Positions 34,072-43,152 of a stretch of 64,000 bases of DNA are shown here, in pieces. Origin of the DNA: JADFGZ01 sp965222345 (GTDB lineage Bacteria; Acidobacteriota; Terriglobia; 2-12-FULL-54-10). The translations under genes and the position numbers were made by a program. Each line of letters begins with the position of its first letter. Position 1 is the first letter of the stretch. A model generated the notes under the pieces. The model made no database searches and was not told where the DNA came from. It worked only from the letters and a program-made list of their open reading frames with translations. The DNA is taken from NCBI GenBank assembly GCA_965222345.1, contig CBDCTS010000004.1, forward strand, positions 558,001 to 622,000. Direction: 5' to 3'.

Positions 34072-35253
34072 GTGGGTAACCTCACGACCGTTTCCAACTC
34101 GGTTCGTGGGTTCACCACCGTCCTGCTTGCCCGATACTACACTGAGCGTTTGATCGAAGACGGGCGAGCCAGCGAAGCGGATGTCCTGGCGATCTTCCTC
34201 CACTTTGAGCAGATCGCTGCCTACGCACGACATGTTGGCCATGATGTCGAATCCGAGATCCGTGGGATCGAAAGGGTTAAGCGCTTCGTCGTGGAAGAGT
34301 CCCCACGTGTCCCCATCGGCATCACTGCCGGGACCATTCTCAGCGACCAGAAGACGTATGGATTGTGGGGTTTATTCTCGGTGTCGGCACGTACGGCAGG
34401 CCTGATCGCGGAGGGTCCAGTCGGCCTCACTCCCTACGCCCGCGACTTTGTGACGAACGAATACGCCGGACGCTTGAGACCCGTTGAGCGCGAGCTGCTG
34501 ACCCTCTGCGCGAATGGAGGCAAGCTCGACATTAGAAAGAACAACCCACTTTTTCGGACTGTGTCTGCGGTCTTTTCACCTACGTTTACTCTGCGTGAGG
34601 CCGCGTTCTACGGCACCACATTAAGGGATGGCGCCCGGGTCGAAGGGCTCCCCGCCGGAAGGCAGGCATCCGTCGTCCGGCTACTGGAGAAGTTCACCGA
34701 TCTGAATAAATGGACAGGGAGGGCCGACCTGGAGGCGTTGCGATCGCGATCGCAAGGTGACGATCCGATGCTTGCCCGCCGCTTTGAGCGGATCCTGCGT
34801 TTGGAGGCGCTGCTTTCGCCAGCCGCCCATCTATTCAGGTTCCTTCAAACGCGGAACGGCCAGCTCCCGCGGGATCTGGCTGTCGACATCGCAGACCAGT
34901 GGGGCGCGGAAGTTCCGAATCTCGGCCGTGCCGGATTCGAAGCGATACTTCCGGAGATCGAGGCACAAGTCGGCCGGGAACTTGCACTCACGACAAAACG
35001 CACGGACGAAGCTCTCGCAGCAGGGAACTACGAAGAGGCGATCCTGGGCCTGCTCGAGTGGAACCGTCTGGTCATGAAGAACCGCGGAGCAGCTCCATGG
35101 CTCCGGACGGACAGCCAGGGCAAGCTCGACGTGCGGTACCGGGCCGAAGAGGAGAAGCTGCCATCTGGCGATGACCTTCCGACACTTTGGCGGAACAGTT
35201 ACTTTCTGGATTCTTTGAAGTCCATCTCCCTCCAGCTTAAAGAGACTCGCTGA
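34072..35253 (+). CDS. Unknown first protein of a PLD/SNF2 operon
   Basis: 393 residues, no recognised domain. The sequence is mostly helical and charged: SVRGFTTVLLARYYTERLIEDG, FLHFEQIAAYARHVGHDVE, a central RPVERELLTLCANGG block, FERILRLEALLSPAAHLFRFLQ and a C-terminal EEAILGLLEWNRLVMKNRGAAPWL. No Walker, nuclease or HTH motif stands out. GTG 34072 opens the frame. Its stop overlaps the PLD gene start (TGATG), so it belongs to the same transcript and is probably a structural or specificity subunit. Function not assigned. Confidence 0.7.
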   Translation: MGNLTTVSNSVRGFTTVLLARYYTERLIEDGRASEADVLAIFLHFEQIAAYARHVGHDVESEIRGIERVKRFVVEESPRVPIGITAGTILSDQKTYGLWGLFSVSARTAGLIAEGPVGLTPYARDFVTNEYAGRLRPVERELLTLCANGGKLDIRKNNPLFRTVSAVFSPTFTLREAAFYGTTLRDGARVEGLPAGRQASVVRLLEKFTDLNKWTGRADLEALRSRSQGDDPMLARRFERILRLEALLSPAAHLFRFLQTRNGQLPRDLAVDIADQWGAEVPNLGRAGFEAILPEIEAQVGRELALTTKRTDEALAAGNYEEAILGLLEWNRLVMKNRGAAPWLRTDSQGKLDVRYRAEEEKLPSGDDLPTLWRNSYFLDSLKSISLQLKETR

Positions 35254-37286
35254 TGTCCACCATTCCACAAGAGGTGCTCGGAGATAAGCTCGGCGAAGTC
35301 CGTGACGGCCGCCGCGTCCGGGCAGCGGTCTTCACTACGTTTTCGTTCGATCCCGGTTTCTTCGAACTTCATGTCCTTCCTCTGCTGTTCGACCAGGTGA
35401 GCCAGATCGAGAAGGTGAAGCGGATACAGCTGGAAGACCTGCTCCAAAGTACCGAAGTAGCTGTGTATTACGACCGGACCGCCCTAGTGCAGAATGCACT
35501 GCCTGCGCAAAGCAACTTCAGGAGGATCGATGTGCGACGCCACGGCAAGGGCGTGTTTCATCCCAAACTGATGTTGATGCTAGTCGAAGAGCCGGAGAGC
35601 GGGGAGGGGAATGGGGAGCCTATCCTGAGCCTTATCGTGGGTGTCTTTTCGGCAAACCTCACGCGAGAGGGATGGTGGGAAAACGTCGAAACCGGACACT
35701 TCGAACAGATCCGGGATTTGTCAGTTGACAAATCCCGGATCCCCTTCCGCCAGGACCTCCTGTCCATCATGCGCCGTGTCCGCGATCTATCCCCCGACGA
35801 CGATCATTCCGCACTCGATCAAATTCATGCGTTCCTCCGGGCTCGCACGCAGCGCGGCCAGATGCAGGTTAATCGACACGGCGGGCTCTACTTCACCCGG
35901 CTCTTTTCTGGCCAAAGATCGCTTCCGGAATGGCTTACCGAAATCGGAATCGGGAGCGGGAACTGGAACCTGGAGGTAATTTCCCCGTATTTCGATCAAG
36001 ACCATGCGGGAACGCTCGAGGCCCTATGCAGTGTCCTGACTCCAGATGAAGTCCGGGTCTTTCTCCCGACCGACAACGATGGGACCGCGATGGTCACCAG
36101 GGAACTGTACGATTCGATCTCCGGCATTGCATTCTGGAGCCAGCTTCCTAATCACGTGGTCCGGTCAGGCGGCCGCCCGACCACAGATCTGGTCCCGAAC
36201 AGGAGGGTGCACGCAAAGCTGTACCGCATGTGGAAGCCAGACGGTCCAGAGATCGTGCTGACCGGATCGGTCAATCTGACCTCCGCGGGGCACTCCCACG
36301 CCGGCGCTGGAAACCTGGAAGCCGCTTTCCTGGTTGGCATTCCAGGCGGGGGCCGCAGGACTTGGTGGCTTCGCCGGCTGGACTCTGGGCCATTGAAATA
36401 CTGCGACGTCCCTGCTGAGGAGACGGAAGAAGCCAGGGAGGTTTTTATCGATGTGTCGCTGCGATTCGACTGGCGTGACCACACGCTGTCCTACCGCATC
36501 GACGGCGCCAACGCTGAGCCCTTCGAGATCGCTGCGCTCGACGGGCGAACGCTGACCCGGATCGACCACCCCGCGGCTGGGCGGTGGAGGACGTGCACCG
36601 AAGAGGCTTCCAGCCGTGTTAAAGCGCTGCTGCGGTCCACCAGTCTGGTCGAGCTTACCAATTCGCGTGGTGCATGGCGCGTATTGATTCGGGAGGACGG
36701 CATGGCCCATCGCCCGTCGCTCATCGCCGACCTGACTCCCGAAGAGATCCTCATGTACTGGTCCTTGCTCTCGCCTGAACAGCGGGAAGCCTTCATCGAA
36801 AAGAAGACGCGGGCGGAGGCGCGGCAGGAGGGGTTAACAACCAGTGTCACTGATCGGCTGATTGCTGAAGGTACGGTTTTTGACCAGTTTTCCGGCGTGT
36901 ACCACGCATTCGGGCGTCTCAGTCAGCATGTCGAAGACGCGATAGCACGCGGCAACGATCGCGAGGCCGAGGCTCGGTTGTTCGGCGCCAAGTACGACTC
37001 GCTTCCCGTTTTACTGGGCCGGCTCCTGGACCGGAAAACGTCTGATCCTGTAATGGATTACGTGACGTTTCTTTGCGCCAAACAGGTGCGCGATCAAGTG
37101 CGGCGAAAACACAGGCAGTTCTGGAAAGATTACAAGAATGTGGCCGGCCAACTCGACGAACGGCTCGCGCGGTTACCTGGTATCAGGGACTCGCTGTTGC
37201 CGGATGATCCTGAGCGGGACCGTTTTCTCGAGTGGTACGAGCGAATGTTCATGGCTGAGGCGACTATTCCCAAGGAGAGTGTATGA
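35253..37286 (+). CDS. Phospholipase D-like (PLD) family protein of a putative defence operon
   Basis: 677 residues with two PLD-type H-x-K sites: HPKLMLML (H103, K105) and HAKLYRMW (H320, K322), the second followed by ivLTGSVNLTSAG and GNLEAAFLV, as in HKD nucleases that pair two half-sites. The Asp of HxKx4D is not obvious in either, so the chemistry is uncertain. The N-terminal half has VFTTFSFDPGFFE, seen in PLD-like helicase partners. A helical C-terminal third (LTPEEILMYWSLLSPEQREAF and beyond) has no known domain. It overlaps the helicase gene by ATGA. PLD-SNF2 pairs occur in DISARM-like systems. Confidence 0.75.
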   Translation: MSTIPQEVLGDKLGEVRDGRRVRAAVFTTFSFDPGFFELHVLPLLFDQVSQIEKVKRIQLEDLLQSTEVAVYYDRTALVQNALPAQSNFRRIDVRRHGKGVFHPKLMLMLVEEPESGEGNGEPILSLIVGVFSANLTREGWWENVETGHFEQIRDLSVDKSRIPFRQDLLSIMRRVRDLSPDDDHSALDQIHAFLRARTQRGQMQVNRHGGLYFTRLFSGQRSLPEWLTEIGIGSGNWNLEVISPYFDQDHAGTLEALCSVLTPDEVRVFLPTDNDGTAMVTRELYDSISGIAFWSQLPNHVVRSGGRPTTDLVPNRRVHAKLYRMWKPDGPEIVLTGSVNLTSAGHSHAGAGNLEAAFLVGIPGGGRRTWWLRRLDSGPLKYCDVPAEETEEAREVFIDVSLRFDWRDHTLSYRIDGANAEPFEIAALDGRTLTRIDHPAAGRWRTCTEEASSRVKALLRSTSLVELTNSRGAWRVLIREDGMAHRPSLIADLTPEEILMYWSLLSPEQREAFIEKKTRAEARQEGLTTSVTDRLIAEGTVFDQFSGVYHAFGRLSQHVEDAIARGNDREAEARLFGAKYDSLPVLLGRLLDRKTSDPVMDYVTFLCAKQVRDQVRRKHRQFWKDYKNVAGQLDERLARLPGIRDSLLPDDPERDRFLEWYERMFMAEATIPKESV

Positions 37287-40200
37287 AGACGGTCTCCCTG
37301 GAATTCGCCAAAGAGCTTATCGATTTTGCCCCGACGGCCAAGACCCGGGAGATGGGGTTCGGGGAATCCCAGCTTCAAGGGGCGGTTGCGGCCTACAACA
37401 TGCTTGCGCGGAACAGTGTCGCCTACCTTGCCGACGAAGTGGGGATGGGCAAGACCTATGTGGCGCTCGGAGTGCTCGGCCTGCTACGGCACCTTAGCCC
37501 CGCAGCCCGTGTGATGGTCGTTGCCCCTCGCGAAAACATTCAGCGTAAATGGGTCAAGGAGCTGACCAACTTCGTTCGATCCAACTGGAAGGTCGAAGAC
37601 AACTCTGTCAAGGGCCTTGATGGGCGACCTGCCCGCCAAGCCATGGTCTGCAACTCCCTGACGGATCTGGCCGACGTTTCTCGCCTCAATGACGATCATG
37701 ATCTGTTCATGCGTGCTACGAGCTTCTCCGCGTCGGTGCGTGATTCGGAGGCGCAGAACAGACTCCGAAAACCGCTGCTCAAGCGGCTCCCATGGATCCC
37801 GCGGAATACGCTTCGCCTGGGTCATAAAGAAGATTTTCGGGATCGTTACGGCCGAGTCTTGAACGCTATTGTTCCTGACATCGACCTGCTGATCGTCGAC
37901 GAGGCCCATGGATTGAAACACGGATTCGACCCGCGCGGCAGCAACCGCAATCGGGTGATGGGCCTTGCGTTTGGTCATCCGGGTGAGATGAACGACGAGT
38001 ACCCGTGGTACACCCGACGGGTCAGCCGGGTGCTTCTCCTCTCAGCTACACCGTTCGAATACGACTACCGGGACGTGTATAACCAACTCGACGTTCTGGG
38101 ATTCGGCAACACCCGGCTCGTGGATGGGTACGGCGGCTCAGCCGTTGCCGTCAAGCGGCTGGTGGATTCTGAGGCCGACGAGGAAGAGAAGCGGGACGTG
38201 TTGCGGAGAATGTTGCTGCGCCGGGTGGGATACCTGAAGATCGCAGACCAGCGGTACTCCAAGAATATGTATCGGCGGGAATGGCGGCAGGGCGGGTACG
38301 AGACACCGGCCAAGCCGATGTGCCTCGACGATCCGAAGGAGCGGCTTGTCGTCGGCCTCATTCAGAAGAAAGTAGCTGAGGTGTTGGGCGACAAACGCTT
38401 CAACAACAGCTTTCAGATTGGGATGTTGTCATCCTTTGAGAGCTTCCTGGAAACCATGAGCCGGGGGCGACGAAGGACAGCGCCAGATGCCCACGAAGAA
38501 GGGGTCGAAGAGGGGAGAATATTCGATGGAGATCAGGAGGCAACAAACAGCGAACGCGGCGGAGTCGACACAAAATCATTGGCACAGGTGGTCAAATCCT
38601 ACCGTAAAGAATTTGGCCGGCCGCTTCCTCACCCCAAGCTCGACGCCACAGCCAAGGCTCTCGCATCGGCCTTCGAAACTGGTGAGAAGGCACTGGTGTT
38701 CGTGCGCCGGGTTGCGACGGTTGCGGAACTCAAGGCAAAACTGGATGCCACCTTCGACGGCTGGATCGAGTGCAAAATACGCGCGGCCCTCCCCGGGCTT
38801 TCACATGAGATCGATCGAATCTTCCGCCGGTATCGCAGGGAGCGTGCGGGAATCAGCGTCGATGTGCCGGAAGATAGTAGCCACTCCGCAGTCGACCAGG
38901 TCGAAGAAGATCATCCTGGAGCGGTGACCGAAGACGAAGGCGGTCTGGACACCTTCTTCGCATGGTTCTTCAGGGGTGCGGGACCCCGCCACGTACTGTC
39001 CGGAGCGGCGTTCCAGAAGAACCGGCTGGCATCGATGGCGTCTGTATATTCGACGCTTTTCGAGGACGACCACGTGTCATGGCTGCTGGGCAGGCCGGCA
39101 AATGTTGTTGACGCATTAGCGGGCACCCTGGGAAGGGATCGAGCCTCTCTTGACCAACGGCTGAAGTCACGTGCGTTCCGCTATTATCGGGCGCGGTCCC
39201 AACAGCAGTCCGGGTATCCACGGTTCTACGTGGTTGAGTCATACCAGGCTGCGGCGCTCGGACTGTTGAGGGAGCACGGCGGGGATCTGGGGAGTCGCGC
39301 GGAGATCGTTTTACAGGAGCGATACCGCGCCGAAAGCGGGGAAGAGTCCGAACCACCCGCCAGGTTTCCGGCTCCTTCGGCCGGCATCGGCATCATTACA
39401 TTCTTCACGGAACTCGTGAGAAGGCCCGCGCTTCGGGAGGCGTTATGGCCAGACGACAACGAGCCGGATTTCAGAGATCGATTCAGACAGCGAGAACGAC
39501 GCCGTGAGTTGCTGAGCGCGATGGCGCGGCTCGGTGCCGCATACATCGACCTGTATCTCACCGCCATCAGACAACTCGGTTCCTTTGAAGCGCGTTCCGA
39601 GTCAGACGCCGAGCAACCCGAAAAGGTTCTCGTTTCGGAGTTTGTTGACCTGTTGGAAAGACAAAGCCACGAGCAAGGATTTCATGCGTTTTCTGAACTC
39701 TCTGGCACAGCCGCCGCCTTCGAAACCATTATGGCGGTGAACTTCCCCGAAGCACACAATGCGCCTCTCGCTTCATTGGCCGAGATGTACGGGCGGACCC
39801 TGCAGCATCAGATGCCGGTAGGCGGGATGTCTGGTGGAGTCAATAAACGGATGGTTCAGCAGTTTCGCATGCCGGGTTTTCCACTGGTTCTGGCCACAAC
39901 GGAGGTGCTCCAGGAGGGAGAAGATCTCCACACATTCTGCCGCCGGGTCATTCACTATGGAATTACATGGACCCCATCGGCAATGGAGCAACGTACTGGA
40001 CGCATAGACCGGATCGGCAGCCTGGCACAACGTGAGCTCGATGGACGCGGCCATCCACCAGAGGACGGCAAATTCATCCAGGTGTACTACCCGCATTTAC
40101 GCGATACCGTCGAGGTGTTCCAGGTACGGCGTGTGCTCGAACGGCTGAACAAGTTTCTTCGCATGACACATCGCGGCGAGAAGCATCGAGAGCGGGGCGA

Positions 40201-40879
40201 AAGCCGGATCAACGTCTCCGAGGAGGCGCTGCGCCGGCTGGATCAGGTTTCCCCCATCGAGGGCCTCCTCGAATCAGCGTTTCCAGTCCCCAAACCGTGG
40301 CTCACCGGAACGGCGGTTCCTGCCGACGTGCGCAGGATGGATACGGAAACCCTTGAGCGATCCTTCCAGGAGTGCTGGCGCCGATTCGCTGATCGTTGGG
40401 AACTTGAGCCCCGCCGGACAGTGACTGCACGGCGTGTCGAAGGCACCTTCTCAATCCAGCATGGTAAATGCGTACGCCCTTCGCAGATCGACCCATCGGC
40501 ACCTGTCCGTCGCCAACCGTTTACGCTCGAACTGTGCTCTCACCGGGCTGGCGGCGCTACTTTGGTGGAATGTTTAAGTCCCATCGGCCGGATCGCACTT
40601 GACGATAGTGCCGAACTCGACCGCTTGTATGAACTGCAGCGGAAACTGGTTATGGTCAAGATCTGTGCCGAGCATGACCTCAAGACCCGGCAATACGATG
40701 TCTCAGTGCGCGGAGACCGGATGTTCCACCTGGACACAACTCAGCCGGAGGAAATCGAGCATCTGATTATCCAGACGGTAGAAGCCGCTGACAGTATCGA
40801 GGCTGAAATGATCGAAGATGATCAGGATCCCAACGTGTGGATCCACCAACACAAGCAGGTCCACGATGCTGAAGATTGA
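37283..40879 (+). CDS. SNF2/DEAH-type helicase of a putative defence operon
   Basis: 1198 residues, SF2. Motif I ADEVGMGKTYVA (K57), Ia VVAPRENIQRKW, II LLIVDEAHGL (206-209), III LLLSATPFEYD (S254), a separate second RecA lobe with KALVFVRRVATVAELKAKL near 475, and motif VI EQRTGRIDRIGS (from Q903) preceded by LATTEVLQEGEDLHTF. About 350 residues of mainly helical sequence split the second lobe (about 490-840), an unusually large insertion. Likely a DNA translocase in a defence complex with the PLD protein. It overlaps both neighbours (4 and 14 bases). Confidence 0.85.
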   Translation: MKTVSLEFAKELIDFAPTAKTREMGFGESQLQGAVAAYNMLARNSVAYLADEVGMGKTYVALGVLGLLRHLSPAARVMVVAPRENIQRKWVKELTNFVRSNWKVEDNSVKGLDGRPARQAMVCNSLTDLADVSRLNDDHDLFMRATSFSASVRDSEAQNRLRKPLLKRLPWIPRNTLRLGHKEDFRDRYGRVLNAIVPDIDLLIVDEAHGLKHGFDPRGSNRNRVMGLAFGHPGEMNDEYPWYTRRVSRVLLLSATPFEYDYRDVYNQLDVLGFGNTRLVDGYGGSAVAVKRLVDSEADEEEKRDVLRRMLLRRVGYLKIADQRYSKNMYRREWRQGGYETPAKPMCLDDPKERLVVGLIQKKVAEVLGDKRFNNSFQIGMLSSFESFLETMSRGRRRTAPDAHEEGVEEGRIFDGDQEATNSERGGVDTKSLAQVVKSYRKEFGRPLPHPKLDATAKALASAFETGEKALVFVRRVATVAELKAKLDATFDGWIECKIRAALPGLSHEIDRIFRRYRRERAGISVDVPEDSSHSAVDQVEEDHPGAVTEDEGGLDTFFAWFFRGAGPRHVLSGAAFQKNRLASMASVYSTLFEDDHVSWLLGRPANVVDALAGTLGRDRASLDQRLKSRAFRYYRARSQQQSGYPRFYVVESYQAAALGLLREHGGDLGSRAEIVLQERYRAESGEESEPPARFPAPSAGIGIITFFTELVRRPALREALWPDDNEPDFRDRFRQRERRRELLSAMARLGAAYIDLYLTAIRQLGSFEARSESDAEQPEKVLVSEFVDLLERQSHEQGFHAFSELSGTAAAFETIMAVNFPEAHNAPLASLAEMYGRTLQHQMPVGGMSGGVNKRMVQQFRMPGFPLVLATTEVLQEGEDLHTFCRRVIHYGITWTPSAMEQRTGRIDRIGSLAQRELDGRGHPPEDGKFIQVYYPHLRDTVEVFQVRRVLERLNKFLRMTHRGEKHRERGESRINVSEEALRRLDQVSPIEGLLESAFPVPKPWLTGTAVPADVRRMDTETLERSFQECWRRFADRWELEPRRTVTARRVEGTFSIQHGKCVRPSQIDPSAPVRRQPFTLELCSHRAGGATLVECLSPIGRIALDDSAELDRLYELQRKLVMVKICAEHDLKTRQYDVSVRGDRMFHLDTTQPEEIEHLIIQTVEAADSIEAEMIEDDQDPNVWIHQHKQVHDAED

Positions 40880-41270
40880 ACAATTGATTCGCTCGATTCC
40901 TCGTCGGAGGAAACAGACATGGGACGTCACGGGCAATGGAATCCGTGTCGAAGTCCGCGGAGGAAGCCGTCATCAGGATATCTGGATCAAGCGTATGGAC
41001 GATCTGTACGTGTTCACGTCCGTCGTGCTGGGTACAAGAACCGTGACTAAAAACATTCGCCGTTGGCGGCGACTTGCGCTGCTGGTGTGGGAACGCAACG
41101 CACAGCATCAGTTGGTGACATTCGGATTCGATCGAAAGAATCGGCTGATTGGGCAGATTCAGCATCAAGCCGAGTTCCTGGACCCGGAAGAGTTGGAGTT
41201 GTATGTGAACACGTTGGCGCGAGAATGTGATCGGTTTGAGTATTTGTTGACCGGGAAAGATACGTTTTGA
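40866..41270 (+). CDS. Small YbjN/secretion-chaperone-like protein
   Basis: 134 residues: a basic N-terminus (IRSIPRRRKQTW), then strands RVEVRGGSRHQDIWIKRMDDLYVFTSVVLG, a helix WRRLALLVWERN, LVTFGFDRKNRLIGQIQH and a C-terminal helix EELELYVNTLARECDRFEYLLTGKD. The fold pattern and final ADRFE-x-LLTGxD resemble the YbjN/type III chaperone-like family, suggesting a protein-binding adaptor. ATG 40866 is 14 bases before the helicase stop, so the genes are coupled. This is the last gene of the operon; an IS110-type relic begins 30 bases later. Confidence 0.7.
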   Translation: MLKIEQLIRSIPRRRKQTWDVTGNGIRVEVRGGSRHQDIWIKRMDDLYVFTSVVLGTRTVTKNIRRWRRLALLVWERNAQHQLVTFGFDRKNRLIGQIQHQAEFLDPEELELYVNTLARECDRFEYLLTGKDTF

Positions 41271-41299
41271 AGACAAGCAAGCGATGCCTGCGAAGCAAG

Positions 41300-41471
41300 C
41301 TGGCGTCTTCCACGGTTTTCTCCTAATTCCTTCCTTTCATTGCGCTTACAAGGTTTTGGGGCGTCTGCTTTCGCTCGCAACGCCTACGGCTAGCCCGCTT
41401 GATGGGCGAGTTTTTTGACGGTTTCTTGACGGTGATTGCTGCCACGGCCATGCTCTATGGGCTGTGCAGCA
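41300..41471 (-). repeat. IS110-type 3'-end repeat, copy B
   Basis: Same block as 20254-20433 and 44417-44587. It overlaps the 3' end of the IS110-type frame (AQPIEHGRGSNHRQETVKKLAHQAG) and continues about 90 bases beyond its stop. Confidence 0.7.
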
Positions 41472-41764
41472 CCTTGTTGCAGTAATCGGTGATAGGTCTT
41501 TTGTTTCCGGACCACCCCCGCACGGATCTGCGCCTCGTCTCCTACCCAGAGTTCGTTGCCCTGATCGGCGAGCATCCGCTCAAACCAGTTAGTTCGCCCG
41601 GTGGCTTCCATCCCGATGCGCGCCGGAGCCGGAAGTGCTGCATAAAACTGCTGTGCTTCGCCAGTCCCATGTTCCAGTCGACGATTCAACATCTTACCCG
41701 TCACAGAATCAACCATTGCTATCTGCTGAAAACGTGTGTGAAAATCGCATCTCATTAAGTGCAT
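41390..41764 (-). pseudogene. IS110-family transposase, internally deleted
   Basis: MHLMRCDFHTRFQQIAMVDS opens a DEDD (RuvC-like) transposase: D7 corresponds to the first catalytic Asp, RIGMEATG to the Glu strand, and WVGDEAQIRAGVVRKQKT to the region before the third acidic residue. It then jumps to the C-terminal EHGRGSNHRQETV tail, so about two thirds of the protein, including the Ser-bearing Tnp domain, is deleted. Confidence 0.8.
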
Positions 41765-41858
41765 CGCTCAGCTCCTTCCTTCCGAGCCTTGGTCGTTCCA
41801 TCACGACCCAGTCTACTCGGTCTCAAGAAGCCGACGCCTTCATCTAATCACTCACTAG

Positions 41859-41937
41859 GATTGGTACGAAATCTCGGGACCCCTCAAGTAATGTAATATG
41901 TCTCACATCACTTGGTACAATATCTCGGCCCTGTCAG
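41859..41937 (+). mobile_element. Solo IS3 right ends
   Basis: TTGGTACGAAATCTCGGG and then TAATGTAATATGTCTCACATC with ACTTGGTACAATATCTCGGC and CCTGTCA: one partial and one complete copy of the tail ending at 3974. Confidence 0.65.
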
Positions 41938-42006
41938 TCCTCATCCGGAGTAAGCGAAGTGAGCGGCGGGCGTTCGGTCTCTATGGCTTGGGTCATTTTT
42001 CCAGAT

Positions 42007-42645
42007 CTAAAACGCAAGGCCCGTAGTAATCACGAACTGGTTCTTCCTGCCGGCGTAGCGGGTATAGTCGGCGCCCACAAAGAAGGAAGTCCAGCTTTCG
42101 AGCGGCGCAAATCGAGCGGCGATGCCGTAGTTCCCGAGCAGGCCCCAATTGCTGGCGCAAACGTCTTGCTCGAAGCTGCTGCAGGCATCCACGAAGCCGC
42201 CCGTCCCGAGCGAGCCGCCGGATTGCGAGAAGCCCTGCAGGATCAGGCTGTTGCGCGAGACCGCGTTGCCGCCGTGGATCGTGAGCGCGCCACGCTCCGC
42301 CTGCATCAGGTCAAGCCCGACCGCAAAGTTCAAGAGATAGAACCGCTCGCGAGTTCGATATCCGGACGAGAGATCCTCCCCGCCAATTCCAGTCCCATCG
42401 AGCGAGAGACGCCCCGTGAAGCGGTTCCAGAAGTAGTCCTGTTCCACAGAGGGGCGATACTCAAAGAGGCCTCCGAAGTTGAAATGGATTCCTTCCCCGA
42501 CGTCCAGAAACCCGCCAGCGGGGATATTGAGGGTCCCGAAGCGCCCTTCCACGTAAACGCGCGGCAGCGCCTGCGCGCGGGCAAAGCCAGGCGAAAGGAC
42601 GACCGCAAGAGCAAACAGAACGATCAGGAAATGGGTTCTCGACAC
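42007..42645 (-). CDS. Small outer-membrane beta-barrel protein
   Basis: 212 residues with a clean signal peptide (MSRTHFLIVLFALAVVLSPG, cut after ARA-QA). The mature part alternates strand-like segments (RVYVEGRFGTLNIP, IHFNFGGLFEYRPS, FYLLNFAVGLDLM) and ends FVITTGLAF with a terminal Phe, as needed for BAM recognition. One possible disulphide pair (C in ACSSFEQDVCAS). Family unknown. It stands alone between IS relics. Confidence 0.75.
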   Translation of the reverse strand: MSRTHFLIVLFALAVVLSPGFARAQALPRVYVEGRFGTLNIPAGGFLDVGEGIHFNFGGLFEYRPSVEQDYFWNRFTGRLSLDGTGIGGEDLSSGYRTRERFYLLNFAVGLDLMQAERGALTIHGGNAVSRNSLILQGFSQSGGSLGTGGFVDACSSFEQDVCASNWGLLGNYGIAARFAPLESWTSFFVGADYTRYAGRKNQFVITTGLAF

Positions 42646-42826
42646 AGAAAATCCTCCAGTTCTTAGAAATTTGCGGTTGAGCCGGAATTTCCTTTTTGGC
42701 CCTCCGACGATTGAAAATATTCACCCACTTGGGTGCAACCGAGCACACTTTGATCTCCAGGTGGGTACAGCGGCTGCCCAAAACCTCTCCATAGCCCCTG
42801 AGCACTCGTTTCCGGGGCATCCAGAA

Positions 42827-42956
42827 GGTACTGTCAAGTTAACCAATTTGGTGCCTACTCAGCGCTTTGTCCACCCCCTAAATTGTTGATTCTACGTTAG
42901 ACCGACGACCAATATCGCCTCCATAACCCGAGAATTCTACTTAACTTGACAGTACC
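42827..42956. mobile_element. Miniature IS6-ended element (MITE 5, 130 bp)
   Basis: GGTACTGTCAAGTTAACC at the left, the reverse complement of GGTACTGTCAAGTTAAGTAG at the right. The interior is unlike the other copies. Confidence 0.85.
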
Positions 42957-43152
42957 TCCGCCAGAGTGTCGAGAATCTTGGTTGTTCAGGCGGTTCGCAT
43001 ATCGTGCTATAGGCACGCCTTTCCCTAAGACGAAATCCACTCCACCATGGACGCACCGTCAATCGCTGGCTGAAGCGCCGGAAGGACTCTCAGGTCGCCC
43101 TTGGTCTTGCAATCCTGTAGGACAAGGTGTTGCGAAAGGAAGGACGGTGCAT

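Noticed and set aside
33888..34242. Antisense frames before the four-gene operon as an extra small gene
   Set aside because: No recognisable motif and overlap with the operon start; likely chance.
34072..41270. Calling the operon DISARM, ARMADA or Mokosh
   Set aside because: Only the PLD and SNF2 parts overlap; DUF1998 protein, methyltransferase and RNA-helicase partners are absent, and the first and last genes do not match.
41959..42666. 235-residue plus-strand ORF
   Set aside because: It is antisense to the barrel protein with a clear signal peptide and has low-complexity composition.
16702..42956. 8-bp target duplications around the MITEs
   Set aside because: I compared flanks of all five copies and found no convincing matching 8-mers, so recent clean transposition is not shown.
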